Shown in pieces: positions 1-11,354 of a DNA stretch of 64,000 nt. Under the pieces are notes generated by a model. The model was not told the DNA's origin, ran no database searches, and worked only from the letters and a program-made list of their open reading frames with translations. This DNA comes from Periconia sp. R9002 (lineage: Eukaryota > Ascomycota > Dothideomycetes > Pleosporales > Periconiaceae): assembly GCA_023627715.1 (NCBI GenBank), contig JAMAHW010000059.1:1-64000 (forward strand). Reading direction: 5' to 3'. The translations under genes were made by a program, and so were the position numbers. How positions within the stretch are numbered: position 1 is the stretch's first letter; the number at the start of each line of letters is the position of its first letter.

Positions 1-2027
1 TGTAGAGTGATGTAACCACTAATTTTTACAAGAGCGCTAGATAGGGGGGGGGGGCATGTTTTTATGGGGAGCACCTATAAAGCCCGGACCACTAAAATGA
101 TATCGACTCTATGGTAAACAATTCTACCCCTCTCTACTTCTCCTTACCTTTAATTCGACTGATTACACCAATCAATTGCGAAGCAGAAGACACTTCAATA
201 CGTTACCTGACATTTAATCCAGTGTTGATACCGTGATTGATTACATCAATCAATTGCGAAGAAGATAACACTTATTTAATGACTTTGGGCACGAGACACA
301 ATTCGTATTATTCGCTGTTAGATACGGGGAGCTTCTTGGACGCCGCGGACCGAGCTAGGCTCCTTAAAGACACGTTAGCGCGCTTTGGAGATATTGGCGA
401 AGATGGCAGTAATAAGTAAGTTGGTTGCGGATGACCTTGGGGGTTGATACCCAGGATACTTGGCTGAGATTTTTTTTGTTCTGTCTAGGTAGGTAGGGAT
501 AGCTGAGCTGGTACTTCGGTACATCCACAAGGTAGGTATCTGCACCTACGCACGTTCGTCTCTTTTCTAGATTCTGACATAGTTTGCTTTTTTTTTTTTG
601 GATGTAACTGCGCTACCTGCCTGTTCTCTCGATGGGTGTGTATGTGTGAGACTTCGTTTTTTAAATAGAGGCAAGACGCAAGGACGTGTTCACGGCATTT
701 TTGGATGAGGACCGGAGGGGCTGGTTGTCGGTATGTATCTATCAATGCTTGATGTAGTAAACGTATTGATATCGGTACATAAACTGTGACTTCAGCCTCC
801 GACGCGAAATAAAATGGAATAACGCGATGGAATGGGGATGAGAAACTGGAATGTAATAGTGTTTGGGTATTGGGCAGTGAGATGTATCTAAAGCGCGCAT
901 GAATGGGGCAGTCGTGAAATGGGGGTTGGATTTCTCGTGATCAAGGGGGGAAATACATAATGTTGTTCTTCGAGCTGGGCGCAAAGTCATGCGATACTTA
1001 CCGGAGGGGGTGTATTTATGTGAGTCGGTATAAGTATATTATTCCTGAAAAGGTATGCTACCGAGGGGTGGGTGACACGTCCGGTGATGGCAGCTCAGAC
1101 GGGCCAAGAAGTTCTGCAGATTGAAACTGTCATCACCCGGCATGTCACAGTTTGATCTCACACACCATCATCCACCCGATGCAGGAGAAAGCGCGATTTT
1201 GCTACTCAATATCAGTTAGGCCACACCCCTGGGTATAGATACTCGTTCCCCAAATGCTCCACACCCGTTCACAACTCTCCCCCTCCCATCATGTATATAA
1301 CCGTTGAATATTTATCCATGATATGACTATCACATGCCTAAGGAACTAGACTGATGCGCCTACCCCTGGCCCCTCAACAAGGCTTAGCGTACGCCCCTGG
1401 TGACATTGCCGGACCCTGGGATCTGCATGGCGCGCACGCGCACGGCCTTTCCCGTTCCCTTAGTCTACCAGTGACCAACCAAGTGACTACTCCACATCGG
1501 ACATTTCGTTTCAACCCCCCTTTTGGCTAGGTATGTACTCGATCGTTTGTTTCCCTATATGAGCTCGCGTACCCAGGCTCGGAAAATAGGGCAACATTTC
1601 CAGATCCGGAAAGGGGAAACTAGCGCTGTGCAGCACCGACGTTAGTGGCGAGTTGGGAATGGTATACGCTGGTCAGGCCGGCCAACATAGGAGAATTTAA
1701 TCTTCGGGGTGTTTTGCTTTATGATGTCTTGCGTTGTTTGCGCGCGCCGAGTGTTTCGTTTCGCGGTTCCCGAGTCGATTGGGGAAGGTGAGATGTCGCG
1801 TTTTGCAGGCTAGGGGAACTAGGGGAAACGGTGAACGGTTACAGGGCTAGGTAGTTTAGTATGTATCCCTGAATATCGTATATGATCTGCCTTGTTCCTT
1901 CTTTTCAGCACTATTCTGCCCTTTTCGTGCGCTGGCTTACACGACGACTACATAATCACTTAACGACTAATCTACCTGCACGGCCTCAAAACTACTCGTC
2001 AGAGTCATTTGCGCGTACATCGACATC
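1..2027. other. Intergenic, no gene seen
   Basis: No convincing coding region was found upstream of the tyrosinase. Reading frames are short and unlike known families. The stretch holds an 11-G run at 44-54 and a diverged 35-bp direct repeat (161-195 and 239-273). The last few hundred bases should contain the tyrosinase promoter, but no clear TATA box was seen. Confidence 0.5.
161..273. repeat. Diverged direct repeat, two 35-bp copies
   Basis: Copies at 161-195 and 239-273 share GATTACA[CT]CAATCAATTG and then diverge at a few positions. The unit spacing is 78 bp. It looks like an old local duplication with no visible coding function. Confidence 0.7.
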
Positions 2028-3391
2028 ATGGTTCGAACATCACTGCTCTTCGGTACCTGCGCCATCCTGGGATCCAACTTCGTAACGGCCATACCGAGAC
2101 CAGGAAACCCTCCTTCCTCGATGGGGAAACCAGATTGTCCTGAGAACAAGACTGGGATCCCTCCCACACCGGAATTTACTGCGCTGGAGGAGAAGTATAC
2201 GAAGAACATACTGGCTTCGTTAAAGGACAATGCCAGGTGCACTCCGGATAACATTGCTGTACGCAAGTCATGGTATGTCTGCCACCATCATCTGAATCTG
2301 ATGGCATGGGGTGGTTGAAGCTAACGATAATGGTTGATATAGGGATGAGATTGACGACGAGACTCGCCTCGACTTCATTCGCTCTGTCAAGTGCCTTGCG
2401 GCCAAGCCAGCAAGGACGGACAAAAACATTGCGCCGGGCGCAGTGAACCGTATAGATGACTTCACATACATTCACATCAACCAAACCAACATCATCCACA
2501 ACTCCGTATGTGAATCCACTTCTTACACATCCTTCTCCTACCAACTCCCCCAAAACACCTCTCTTCTAACAGAGGCCCCAGGGTTACCTCCTCCCCTGGC
2601 ACCGCATTTTCCTTTGGCAATTCGAGCAAGCCTTGCGCGGGGAATGTGGGTACAAGTCATGGCTCCCGTACTGGGACAACGCACGCTTCAGCGAAGACCC
2701 AACCGCCTCTAAAGTCTGGGACGGGTCCGACACCTCCTTCGGCGGCAACGGCATCTACCTCGAAAATAACCACGGTCCCTACAAAGCCATCCTGCCCGGG
2801 CTCGTGCAGAGAAACTTCACACTCCCCAAGCCCCCGGGCACCGGCGGCGGCTGCATCACCACGGGCCCCTTCGTCAACATGACCATATCGCTCGGCCCCG
2901 TAGCCCTCGAAACCATCGACCCCAACAACCGCTTCGGCCTCAAGCCCAACCCGCGTTGCATCAGCCGCAACTTCGACCCTAAGTCCAGCGTCGGCGCCTT
3001 GACCTGGGCTAACGCCACCAAGATCGTCGGCGCAGCCAACATCGCGGACCACCGCAACAACATGGACTTCCTGTGGCACAAGAACAGCCACACCTTCATC
3101 GGCAAGGACGGCGCGGACCCGTTCTCCCCCACCAACGACCCCGCGTTCTGGCTCCTGCACGCCCAGATCGACCGTTTCTACGCCATCTGGCAGGGCCAGG
3201 ACCTCGAGAACCGCAAGTTCGCTATCGATGGGAACCGCACCTTCTTGGGCATCCCGCTTGATTATGCGCCTGATGTCAAGCCCTCGCTCGCTGAGATTAC
3301 TGATGTTATGGATTTGGGATTGGGGTACAAGCCCACGGTCAAGGAGACCATGTCGCCGACGGATAATGGCCTGTGCTTTATGTACCAGTAG
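2028..3391 (+). CDS. Secreted tyrosinase (polyphenol oxidase)
   Basis: Type-3 copper enzyme that oxidises phenols to quinones, as in melanin or phenolic metabolism. Three exons, 2028-2272, 2343-2505 and 2573-3391, join in frame to 408 residues. Residues 1-21 look like a signal peptide, so the protein should be secreted. Copper-A ligands are His126, His134 and His146, in the context DDFTYIHINQTNIIHN and LPWHRIFLW. Copper-B ligands are His305, His309 and His332, within SPTNDPAFWLLHAQIDR. The residue before His332 is Leu331, where most tyrosinases have His. The protein is short for a fungal tyrosinase and lacks the long C-terminal lid domain, so it belongs to the short secreted class. The GT-AG introns are 70 and 67 bp. 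No biosynthetic neighbour genes were found. Confidence 0.93.
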
Positions 3392-4000
3392 ATTACTGGT
3401 ACGGGAGGGGGTCGGAGGGTTGTTGCGTTGACATGACTGTTAGTATATATTGTCTTGTGTCATGTACTACGTCTATTCTTTGAAATTATTGTATATAGCT
3501 TTGTTACTCGATGAAACATTCACTTATAGACTAGAATAGAGTTACCCTCGTTATTCGGGGAATTTGTATGTGTGCAATTTTTTGGATGTTAATATTTTTC
3601 GTTCGAGGTTGTCAGAACTCATTCTGCTCTAGATGAAGAGTGAGGCTTATGATATTTGGTGCGTCCTCCGGCTGTTGCGTAACCGTGGACCTTCTTCTTG
3701 TCTTTCTCTCGACTCTTATTGTGCGTACTGAGGGAAATGGGAAGAGGTGGGTAAATATGCTCTTCCTTACGCATAGGGATCGTCATTGATATTGTTATTT
3801 GTCAAATCTTTCCGTTCGGTCAGCTCGAAACCACCTTCTACTAAGGTTTGGTCCACATGTCTAGCTTTGCTCGCAACCCATATTGGCTCTCACTGTTCAA
3901 ATTATCTCCTAAAATGCACCCGGCTCCAGTTTGTTCATTAATGAGTGAAACCATGGCACCCCTCCAGAGTTACAATGAACATTGGATGTTCTTGGTTGAC
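3392..4000. other. Intergenic between converging genes
   Basis: This holds the 3' regions of the tyrosinase (+) and the DUF7580 gene (-), which converge here. No coding region is recognised. A small + frame at 3848-4255 overlaps the end of the opposite-strand gene and is treated as a shadow. Confidence 0.5.
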
Positions 4001-5749
4001 TTAGAAATTCGAGGTCTTGTTGAAATGTTCCTGACACATCTCGAGCGGCCTAATGACATTCTTGACGACTTCTCCGCGCCAATTCTGACCTTTTTGTGTC
4101 CCTTCTGTGAAGCACCATTTCACAGCCTGTGCGTAGTCATCACCGGCCTCTCCACTAACGCTTTGCGACCACTTCAGGGCCGCCATTATATCCAAGGCTT
4201 GCTTTACATCGTTATCAGCAGCGACATGTTTCCTCCGAAGTGGGTGATCTTCTAGCCGTTTTCCGAAACAGAGTTCTAGCAGGAGTATACCGAGAGAGTA
4301 GAAATTGCAATCGTTTTCTTCCGATGTGGCGGAGGTGTGAAAACCTTGTCGAATGAAAGGCTCGTAATAGGTTATTTCCCACTCATCGCTGGGGTTGCTT
4401 CGGTAAAAAAGAACATTTTCTTTCGTCAGTCCGGTACGAAGCCAAGGTGTGGATTGCAATTGTGCTACGGATGACGCAATGAGCAATGCGATAAAGTATC
4501 GCTCACGTCGAGAGATATGGCCTTCAAAAGAATCCGAGAGAATATCATCTAACGTGAGAGGATTGAGAGGGTCAGACCGCTTGTCATTTTTGAAAGGGTG
4601 GAGATGGTAAGTCTCATCGTCATGACCTATGACCCCCATGCAATCACCACATTGGTTGTCCCCTAGCCGTTTACATAGATTGAAAGTAGGGTCACCGAGG
4701 GGATCGAGTTCGATCGTTGGAACAGCCAGTGTGGAAGAGGCAAAGACTACCTTTTTTTGTTTGGCTGATTGCGAAGATGATAGCGAAGCGCTAGAGGATG
4801 AGCGTTGTGAAGGTTGGGTTCGGATTGGAAGTTTCATGTGCTTATGCGGAAATGAACATTCTTTCATATGACCGCATTGCAGTTCCCTCCACGACCAAGG
4901 AGTGCTGACTTGAGTGGAAGGCGCAATAAACATGAGTATCAACTGGAAATAAATGTCTGGTAGCTTTCGGTGCTCGAGGCGAAGGTTGGCGAAATGGTAT
5001 TGCTGGCAGGAGCATTGCCAGGCTCTTTGTAAGGCCTTGAATAGTAAATCAGATCTCTTACACGCCTTTCTCAAAGCCGACTCAAGCGCACAAGTTTGTT
5101 TTGTATGGGCGGGAGCGGTGGTCTTTTGTAGTGCTGAAAGCTTGTCGCTGGAAGAGAGGAGCTTCGTCAGCCTTTCGTTGCATTCGTTTAGCTGAGCAAA
5201 CAGCTCGCTCCTTACGGGATCGTTAAAACTGAATCGGACACGGAACTTCTCCCAATCCCATAGGTCTTTTGTGGATGCGGTTCTTGAGGGTTTGCTCGGC
5301 CGTTGGTGACTTGACGATGGCTTCTGCTCTTTCGGTGTTACCGGCTCCAGCCTGTTCTGCACCGCAGCCCTGTCTAGTGCAAGCTCTTTGTGTAGCAGTT
5401 CAGTCGCTTCGTTCATCGCGCCGATGATGTCCATGTAGAGATTGTATGAATCTTGCAGCCGGCTCCGGAGACTCTCCTGCAACTCTTTGTCACTCCATCG
5501 TTTGCCTCCCGGATCGCCTACAAGCCGCGTGACTTCATCTCTTTCATGCATAATAGGAAGTAATAACTCTTTGAGATTTTGCTTGTACATCATCTCTTGA
5601 TACTGAATGTCTCGTTTGCATTTCGTGTACTCCTTCTGGATCCGCCAGTAGAAGCCGCTGACTTTGGCTACATCCCGCCAGTGTTCGACGCCGGAAACAA
5701 TGAGAGGAAATGCGCCCAGGACGACGCCTGCAACTTCCAAGCCACTCAT
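4001..5749 (-). CDS. HeLo-like / DUF7580 protein
   Basis: Single-exon gene of 582 residues. The N-terminus (MSGLEVAGVVLGAFPLIVSG, then a helical stretch to about residue 170) is the usual opening of fungal HeLo-like domains, which in characterised relatives permeabilise membranes and trigger cell death. The middle is Ser-rich and low in complexity (about 150-190 and 310-340). The C-terminal third (about 370-580, including SRRERYFIALLIASSVAQLQ and FYSLGILLLELCFGKRLEDH) has the DUF7580 pattern, a degenerate kinase-like fold without catalytic motifs. ATG at 5749. It is divergent from the zinc-finger/phosphatase gene at 5995, 245 bp away, so the promoter may be shared. A role in allorecognition or stress-induced death is inference from the family. 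Confidence 0.8.
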   Translation of the reverse strand: MSGLEVAGVVLGAFPLIVSGVEHWRDVAKVSGFYWRIQKEYTKCKRDIQYQEMMYKQNLKELLLPIMHERDEVTRLVGDPGGKRWSDKELQESLRSRLQDSYNLYMDIIGAMNEATELLHKELALDRAAVQNRLEPVTPKEQKPSSSHQRPSKPSRTASTKDLWDWEKFRVRFSFNDPVRSELFAQLNECNERLTKLLSSSDKLSALQKTTAPAHTKQTCALESALRKACKRSDLLFKALQRAWQCSCQQYHFANLRLEHRKLPDIYFQLILMFIAPSTQVSTPWSWRELQCGHMKECSFPHKHMKLPIRTQPSQRSSSSASLSSSQSAKQKKVVFASSTLAVPTIELDPLGDPTFNLCKRLGDNQCGDCMGVIGHDDETYHLHPFKNDKRSDPLNPLTLDDILSDSFEGHISRRERYFIALLIASSVAQLQSTPWLRTGLTKENVLFYRSNPSDEWEITYYEPFIRQGFHTSATSEENDCNFYSLGILLLELCFGKRLEDHPLRRKHVAADNDVKQALDIMAALKWSQSVSGEAGDDYAQAVKWCFTEGTQKGQNWRGEVVKNVIRPLEMCQEHFNKTSNF

Positions 5750-5994
5750 TTAGAAGAAATGATGGGGGAGAGGAGGAGCAGAGGGGAGATGGAGACGACG
5801 GTTAAAAGCTGAGTGGTTCCCCGCATTTGTCGCCCCCACATCCCTTCAGCCTGAGAAAAACATCAACCGCTCCTGCTACAAGGTATCACACAACATCACA
5901 CATCTAACTTCAGAGGACCCATGAATCAAAGAAGGCTAAAAGCAGAACTTTAATATTCAACTCGCACTAGAACGTCTGAAATGTCAAGTGGAGA
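5750..5994. promoter_or_regulatory. Shared divergent promoter region
   Basis: A 245-bp gap separates the start codons of the DUF7580 gene (-) and the zinc-finger/phosphatase gene (+). Both promoters must lie here or overlap the genes, which suggests co-regulation. No specific factor site is identified. Confidence 0.45.
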
Positions 5995-8847
5995 ATGTCA
6001 GCGTCAATATCAGAGCAGTGTCGGGTATGCCTCGCGACCTTCACGGCTATCATCTCGAGCCTCACGGAACCACTTTGGAAGCCAAACACGGTCAATCAGG
6101 GCCAGGTAGACGATGAGCTGGGAAGATTCAGTCTATGGATTGGCAACATTGGAGCTCTACACGCGCCCAAGTCACCCATGTCACTCGAGTCACGCCTTCG
6201 AGAAGCCGGTGACGTGTTATCACACATTCACAACTTGCTGGAAGACCTTCAAGAGGTCACTGAACAGCGTGGGTGAGCCGTTTTCACACTTCAAAAAGCA
6301 AGTCTGACCGCGAACAACAGTTCTAGCCATAACTTCTGGAGAGCGAGAAGGACAGATGGTAGCATCTGATAGTGAACATGAGGAGATAAGCGAGGAAACT
6401 GAACTCTTTGAGCAAATCGGTGCTAGTATCACTCGTCTCTTTAGAGTCTCCAGACTCATCCGTCGGGCTGCTCCGGATGATCTCTTTGTTAAGGCCCTAA
6501 GCCGCAACCGATATCGGTTCAACGACGAATTCGACATTGCCCACGTAGGCGAGAAGTTTCCGAAGCTTCGGTCTGATGACCTCGTTTGGTTGCAGAAACG
6601 CCTAGGCCGCGCGATTACTCAACGACGTCATTATCTGAAGTATATTCAAGACCATCGCGACAAGCTCGAAGAGCTGTTAGACCCGGAGTCCAACGAGATT
6701 ACTGCCTCAAAGCCCCAATCCCGAGACATTGAACACACACAGGCGGTGAAAAAAATATCGGAGTCTTCAAGCAGGCCTTCAACATATATTACAACGGCGT
6801 CCAACATAGATCCGGCCCAAATCACAGCCCAAATGCTCACTGCGGAAGACGAGTCGGACCCCGAGGATGATGTAAAGTCCTATACGACGATCTCGCGCTC
6901 GGTAGATGGTGATCTTGACTCGTCAACTATTTCGAGAATCCCAAAACTCGAAGACCTGCGGTCTGGGAAGGGAAATGAAGTGGAATGCCCTTTTTGTTTT
7001 CGCATGCAGAAGTTCAAGAGCCAAAGAGTATGGAGGCGCCATGTCCACTCTGATCTACGTCCGTACGTATGCACATTTCAGGATTGCGATGCGCCGTTTT
7101 TCGGAGACATCAACGAATGGTTTCGACACGAAATGCAAAGCCACCGCGTCAACTATTCTTGCATGATGTGCAAGGGAAAGACGTTCCTCCTCAAAGATAA
7201 ATATTTGGCACACGTGCGACACCGCCATCCGGAAATTATGGAGGATGGAGATGAGCAGCCAATACTCGACATTGGTCGAAGGCCTCTTGATAAAATACCT
7301 GCAGCGGAATGCCCTTGCTGTTTCGAATGGGTTGATCGCCTGAAGAACCGAGCAGAAGTGCAATCGGAGCCTGATGGAATCCTAGACAATATTTTCACTG
7401 TTCCGACCATCTTCAAACGCCATCTCGCTTCACATCTAGAACAACTCGCACTGTTTGCAATCCCGATAGGCTCATCTACAGATGGCTCTGCTGGCTCAAA
7501 TGTTGCTATCGAGGAGCATCGTGGCTCACGGGATGGTGACTCAGAGTTCTCTGCTTTCAAAATTGATGTTTCAAAGCCGTCTTCTCTGGAAGATGATGGG
7601 CAATCAAGAGGTCAGAGCCACGACTCTTCAGACAGTGAACATATTATTCCTGGCCTTTCTTCCGACCTGGAAAATCACGAGACAAAAGAATCGACAAATC
7701 ATTCATATCCACTAAATAACATGGAAGATGACCCAATACAATACCCAGCGTTCTTACGATTGAGTAAGGAAGGTAGGCAGACCGCCCCACAAAAACGGAA
7801 TATGAATATGGCTGATTGTTGAGTAAAGAGGTGCACCAAAAGTTCCTTGATCTCGAATGGGAGCAGCGGAAGCGATTGCTGGAAAACAACATTGACCGCG
7901 ACCAAACAGTGTCAGAGTGGGCCACTAGTAAAATTGATGAGCACACATTGCGGAATCGATACGCGAACGTAGTACCGTACGAAAAGAACAGGGTTAAGTT
8001 AAAAGTACCTGAAGGTACTAATGATTACATCAATGCGTCCCACATTACGCTCACGACGACCAAGTCGAAGAGAGTGTTCAATTACATTGCCACACAGGTG
8101 TGTTGCATACTCAGATATATCGGACTATATATCTAAATTGTACAGGGTCCTAAGTTGGAGACAGTCTCGCATTTTTGGAGGATGGTCTGGCAGGAGACCT
8201 CTCCTGCCGTCATTGTCATGCTCACCAAGACTATTGAATCTGGTCGCGAAAAGTGCACCCGATACTTTCCACCATTCCTTTACGCACCTGACATGGAAAT
8301 CAACTCGGACAACGAATATGGGGATGATTTTGTCCATCACTTGAAGTTGGTGACTTTGAATTTTTATGAAGAATATATGACCCAAGTGCGAGAACTGGAA
8401 ATGACACCAACAACCAGAGACGCGAACGATTCGAAACAGATTTGGCAATTACAATTTACTAAATGGCCAGACTTCCTGCCTCCTGAAGGCGACGATCAGC
8501 AGGCCCTGCTCAATCTCATTCAACTTTCACGAGAATTATGTTTAAAGCCAGAAAATCCACGCATCGTACATTGTAGCGGTGGTGTCGGTAGGACTGGAGT
8601 CTTTATTGCTCTCGACTGGTTGCTGCAAGAGCTTGCAGAGGGTAGTTTGGACGAGGTGGAGGATGGAGTCGACCCTATATTCACCCTTGTCGACACTCTG
8701 CGGAAACAACGCATGATGATGGTGCAAGGTGAAGCCCAATATGTTTTCATCTACGGTATAATCTGCAAGAAGTGGCGGGACCGTTGGATTGAACGGCACC
8801 CAGTTGTTGGATTCCCAGGGCTGGACAGGGCAGAACGATGGAGATGA
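5995..8847 (+). CDS. C2H2 zinc-finger protein fused to a protein tyrosine phosphatase
   Basis: Best model is four exons, 5995-6268, 6321-7763, 7829-8097 and 8146-8847, giving 895 residues. Residues 1-120 match the helical start common in fungal C2H2 signalling proteins (VDDELGRFSLWIGNIGA). About 310-475 hold degenerate C2H2 fingers ending in the fungal signature HLASHLEQLALFAIP. From about 573 there is a complete classical phosphatase: RNRYANVVPY, NDYINAS, WPD loop near 769, catalytic HCSGGVGRTG near 804-813 and Q-loop QGEAQYVF. Fusion is inferred because the phosphatase frame has no ATG before its first intron and a stop lies just upstream at 7813, while a GTAAGG donor (7764) and AAAG acceptor (7828) join the frames in phase with a GCTGAT branch site. 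The first donor (GTGGGT) is less typical. If the fusion is wrong, the phosphatase needs another start. After the stop, the +1 frame stays open with an acidic tail to about 8898. Confidence 0.75.
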
Positions 8848-9907
8848 GCCCGAAGAGGCAGAGGATAGATCTCCCGGGCAAGAGAAGCCTAAGTAGAATA
8901 AGCGTAAAAGAGCACTAGAACTGGACGAAGACTAGTCGTGAAGTTGAAGGATACCTATTTCTAGTAAAGGAACACAAAACTGTTGCTGGTACACATCAAC
9001 CTTCTGGGTCGCATTATACATGTTTCCTTCACCTGAGAGTAGCTGCTAGTCTCACCATGAACTTCCATCGGAATCGTCCAATGTCGTCTGCAGGCCATCA
9101 ATGTTTAATTGCTTACAGACTATTTTGAGCTCTCAGAGTAAACTCCGACACTTTCTATGTTTACAGTTTGTTTTGACCCTTATTTTTTGGACAACCTCCG
9201 GAAGCTCGAGCACAACAGGATAACAAGAAGCCGCCAACCTGTCAAAATCTCCTGCACTGGCTGGTATAAGAAAGCTATTTGACCTCCTTCGGTTCTTCAT
9301 AGGTCCTGTAAAGAGATTGAGATCGGTATAGATAGTTTTGACCTCGGCATTGACGGTCGCAGTGCCCGAGGTACTAGGGTAGGCTGCATTACTTTTAAAC
9401 ATCAACTTGTTGGCCGAAGTCAAAGGATGGAAAGACGTTCGAAGCATTTTCTAGCACCGAGAAAGGGTCTACAACCATTTTTTGATGTAGAGATAAGAGA
9501 TTTACAAGGCTACGTCAGATGCTTCAATCGTCTGGTGCCGAGCTCGTGTTCGTTTAGTAAGCTGCATCACAGCATTGTCCATACGCAGCCATTTTATGAA
9601 CGGAACCTGGTGGTTAACCGAAATTGCGAAAATCCATGGCCTGAGTATTCTAAAGTGGCTAGTGTGGCTTTCCGTGTGGCTACCGCTTAGACTAGCGCAA
9701 CTTGGTTAGCCTAGTTCCTTATGAGTGTCATCTTCAGATTGCGAGCCTTGTTAATCAACAACCTCGGCTCGGTGTTGGCGTGTAGTAACCTTGGCAGTCT
9801 GACCGGACTTGAGTGCCTTAACATCTGCCTAAACGACCTCAGGGCTCCTCATTGACCATTTTTCCTTTGTCAACCACCTCCAACTATCTCACGACTATAT
9901 CACGACA
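8848..9907. other. Intergenic, no gene seen
   Basis: Contains the 3' region of the phosphatase gene and the 5' region of the DUF7730 gene. A minus-strand frame at 9133-9447 (104 codons) resembles nothing known and is not called. Confidence 0.45.
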
Positions 9908-10960
9908 ATGCTTAAACTCGGCGCATGGGCGAAGAAGCATTTGAGTCTCAAACGCACTTCCAAAAAGCCTCTCAAAAAGCCTCTCAAAAAGTTTCCCAAT
10001 GATGTGCTTCCCATACTTCCCTCACCACGCCGTCCTATCACGCCAGAGTCATTCGCTACAGTTGCATGCCCCCTATTTCAGTTGCCCTGGGACATTCGGA
10101 ATATGATCTACTCGATCGCCTTTGGCGGTCGCGTCCTCCACGTGGACCTCAGTCGCCATGATGAAACCTGGCAATGGAGAGGTGTCGTCTGCTACCAGTA
10201 TGATTACACACCGCAAACTTGGTCTGGTCGACGCGTGTGGAACGATGCATGTTTGCGGTATGCGCACCAGCCAAAGTCTTCTGAGGATGGATTCGGCGTG
10301 ATGGGGTTTCTGCTGTCGTGTAAGCAATCATACGCGGAAGGCATTGATTTCTTGTACTCTGCCAATTGCATCAACATCGAGAGCAAGGCTCTGCTACTGA
10401 ATCTCCCCCGGTTTATTCCAATCAATCGACTCGCGTCCATAACCTCTCTGGACATAGTCATAAGGGCGCACTGGATCTATAGAGACAATAAACAGCCGTT
10501 GCTCGGTCTGGACTTGCAGCCCATTCTCGACAATATCGCTACGCACTGCCAAAGTCTGCGGAGTTTCCGCCTAGCTTTTCTGGGTACCTACTCTGCGCAT
10601 GGCCAAATGGGGCAGCTTATTGATGGCCCAGCATTGCCCATGCTCGATGCGTTCTACCATTCCAAGCGTTTACGGGACATGAGAGTCGAGCTTCCCACCG
10701 AGGCATGGAGGAATGTCAATACCTGGGAGCAAATAGAACAGCCGCGCGAGGCCCCGGCCAAGGAGTGGAACAAGAGATCGCTGTGGCGCTGCTTGGATCG
10801 CGACGAACCAACAGTGCAATATAGGTCAAAGGAGCGATACCCTCGTCCGCCGCTAAGGCTGCCGTTGCAGAACGGTGAGGATGAAACCAAGGAGAGCGAC
10901 GGGTACTGGCTCCTTGAAGGCGATGAGGGACCGCAGGGATTATACATAAGCTGCTTTTAG
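9908..10960 (+). CDS. DUF7730 / 2EXR-like domain protein
   Basis: Single-exon protein of 350 residues. A basic N-terminus with a PLKKPLKK repeat (about 15-35) is followed by the family opening LPWDIRNMIYSIAFGGRVLH (about 60-80), then LLSCKQSYAEGIDFLYSANC (about 137-155) and the motif ending in FIPINRLASITSLDIVI. This pattern defines a large, mostly uncharacterised fungal family (DUF7730, related to 2EXR and F-box-like proteins). The C-terminal 70 residues are charged and divergent. ATG at 9908, before the basic stretch. No function is assigned. Confidence 0.8.
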   Translation: MLKLGAWAKKHLSLKRTSKKPLKKPLKKFPNDVLPILPSPRRPITPESFATVACPLFQLPWDIRNMIYSIAFGGRVLHVDLSRHDETWQWRGVVCYQYDYTPQTWSGRRVWNDACLRYAHQPKSSEDGFGVMGFLLSCKQSYAEGIDFLYSANCINIESKALLLNLPRFIPINRLASITSLDIVIRAHWIYRDNKQPLLGLDLQPILDNIATHCQSLRSFRLAFLGTYSAHGQMGQLIDGPALPMLDAFYHSKRLRDMRVELPTEAWRNVNTWEQIEQPREAPAKEWNKRSLWRCLDRDEPTVQYRSKERYPRPPLRLPLQNGEDETKESDGYWLLEGDEGPQGLYISCF

Positions 10961-11235
10961 ATCCTTCTCTCTAGATGCATCTTCAACATTTCGGCTGAAA
11001 AGAAAGAAGCTATGGTGTTGCCACCTTTTTCAATTTGTTTCGAGAGGTTCCATACAGGAAGGACTCACACAATCAATTGGATTTTTTCCACGCCTGTCAA
11101 CCAAAACACTAATGTACTATATATTAACACATGCTTCGATTACCTACTATCACAAGAGTGTACTGCATATATACTGATTCAACTTCTGCTTTACGTGATC
11201 ACAGGTATTAGGAAGTCAGAAAAAAAGAGCAAAAA

Positions 11236-11354
11236 ACATACAACAGCAGGTATTCGCTAGTGGTCACCCACCTAACTACTAATCCGCCGGTACCATGCTT
11301 AAGTACAGCTGAGCGGACGGGAAGCTCTGTTTTCATGGTCCTATGGTCGTATGT
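11236..11354 (-). rRNA. 5S ribosomal RNA (copy 1)
   Basis: A 119-nt gene starting ACATACGACCATAGGACCAT and ending CTGCTGTTGTATGT, a standard ascomycete 5S rRNA including the internal promoter region. It is followed by a T-run terminator (TTTTTGCTCTTTTTTT on the minus strand). A TATATA sits about 29 bp upstream, as in Neurospora 5S genes. It is identical over 119 nt to copies 2-4; the flanks are unrelated. Confidence 0.96.

Noticed and set aside
2657..3160. Long minus-strand frame inside the tyrosinase exon
   Set aside because: Shadow of a GC-rich real exon on the other strand; no family likeness.
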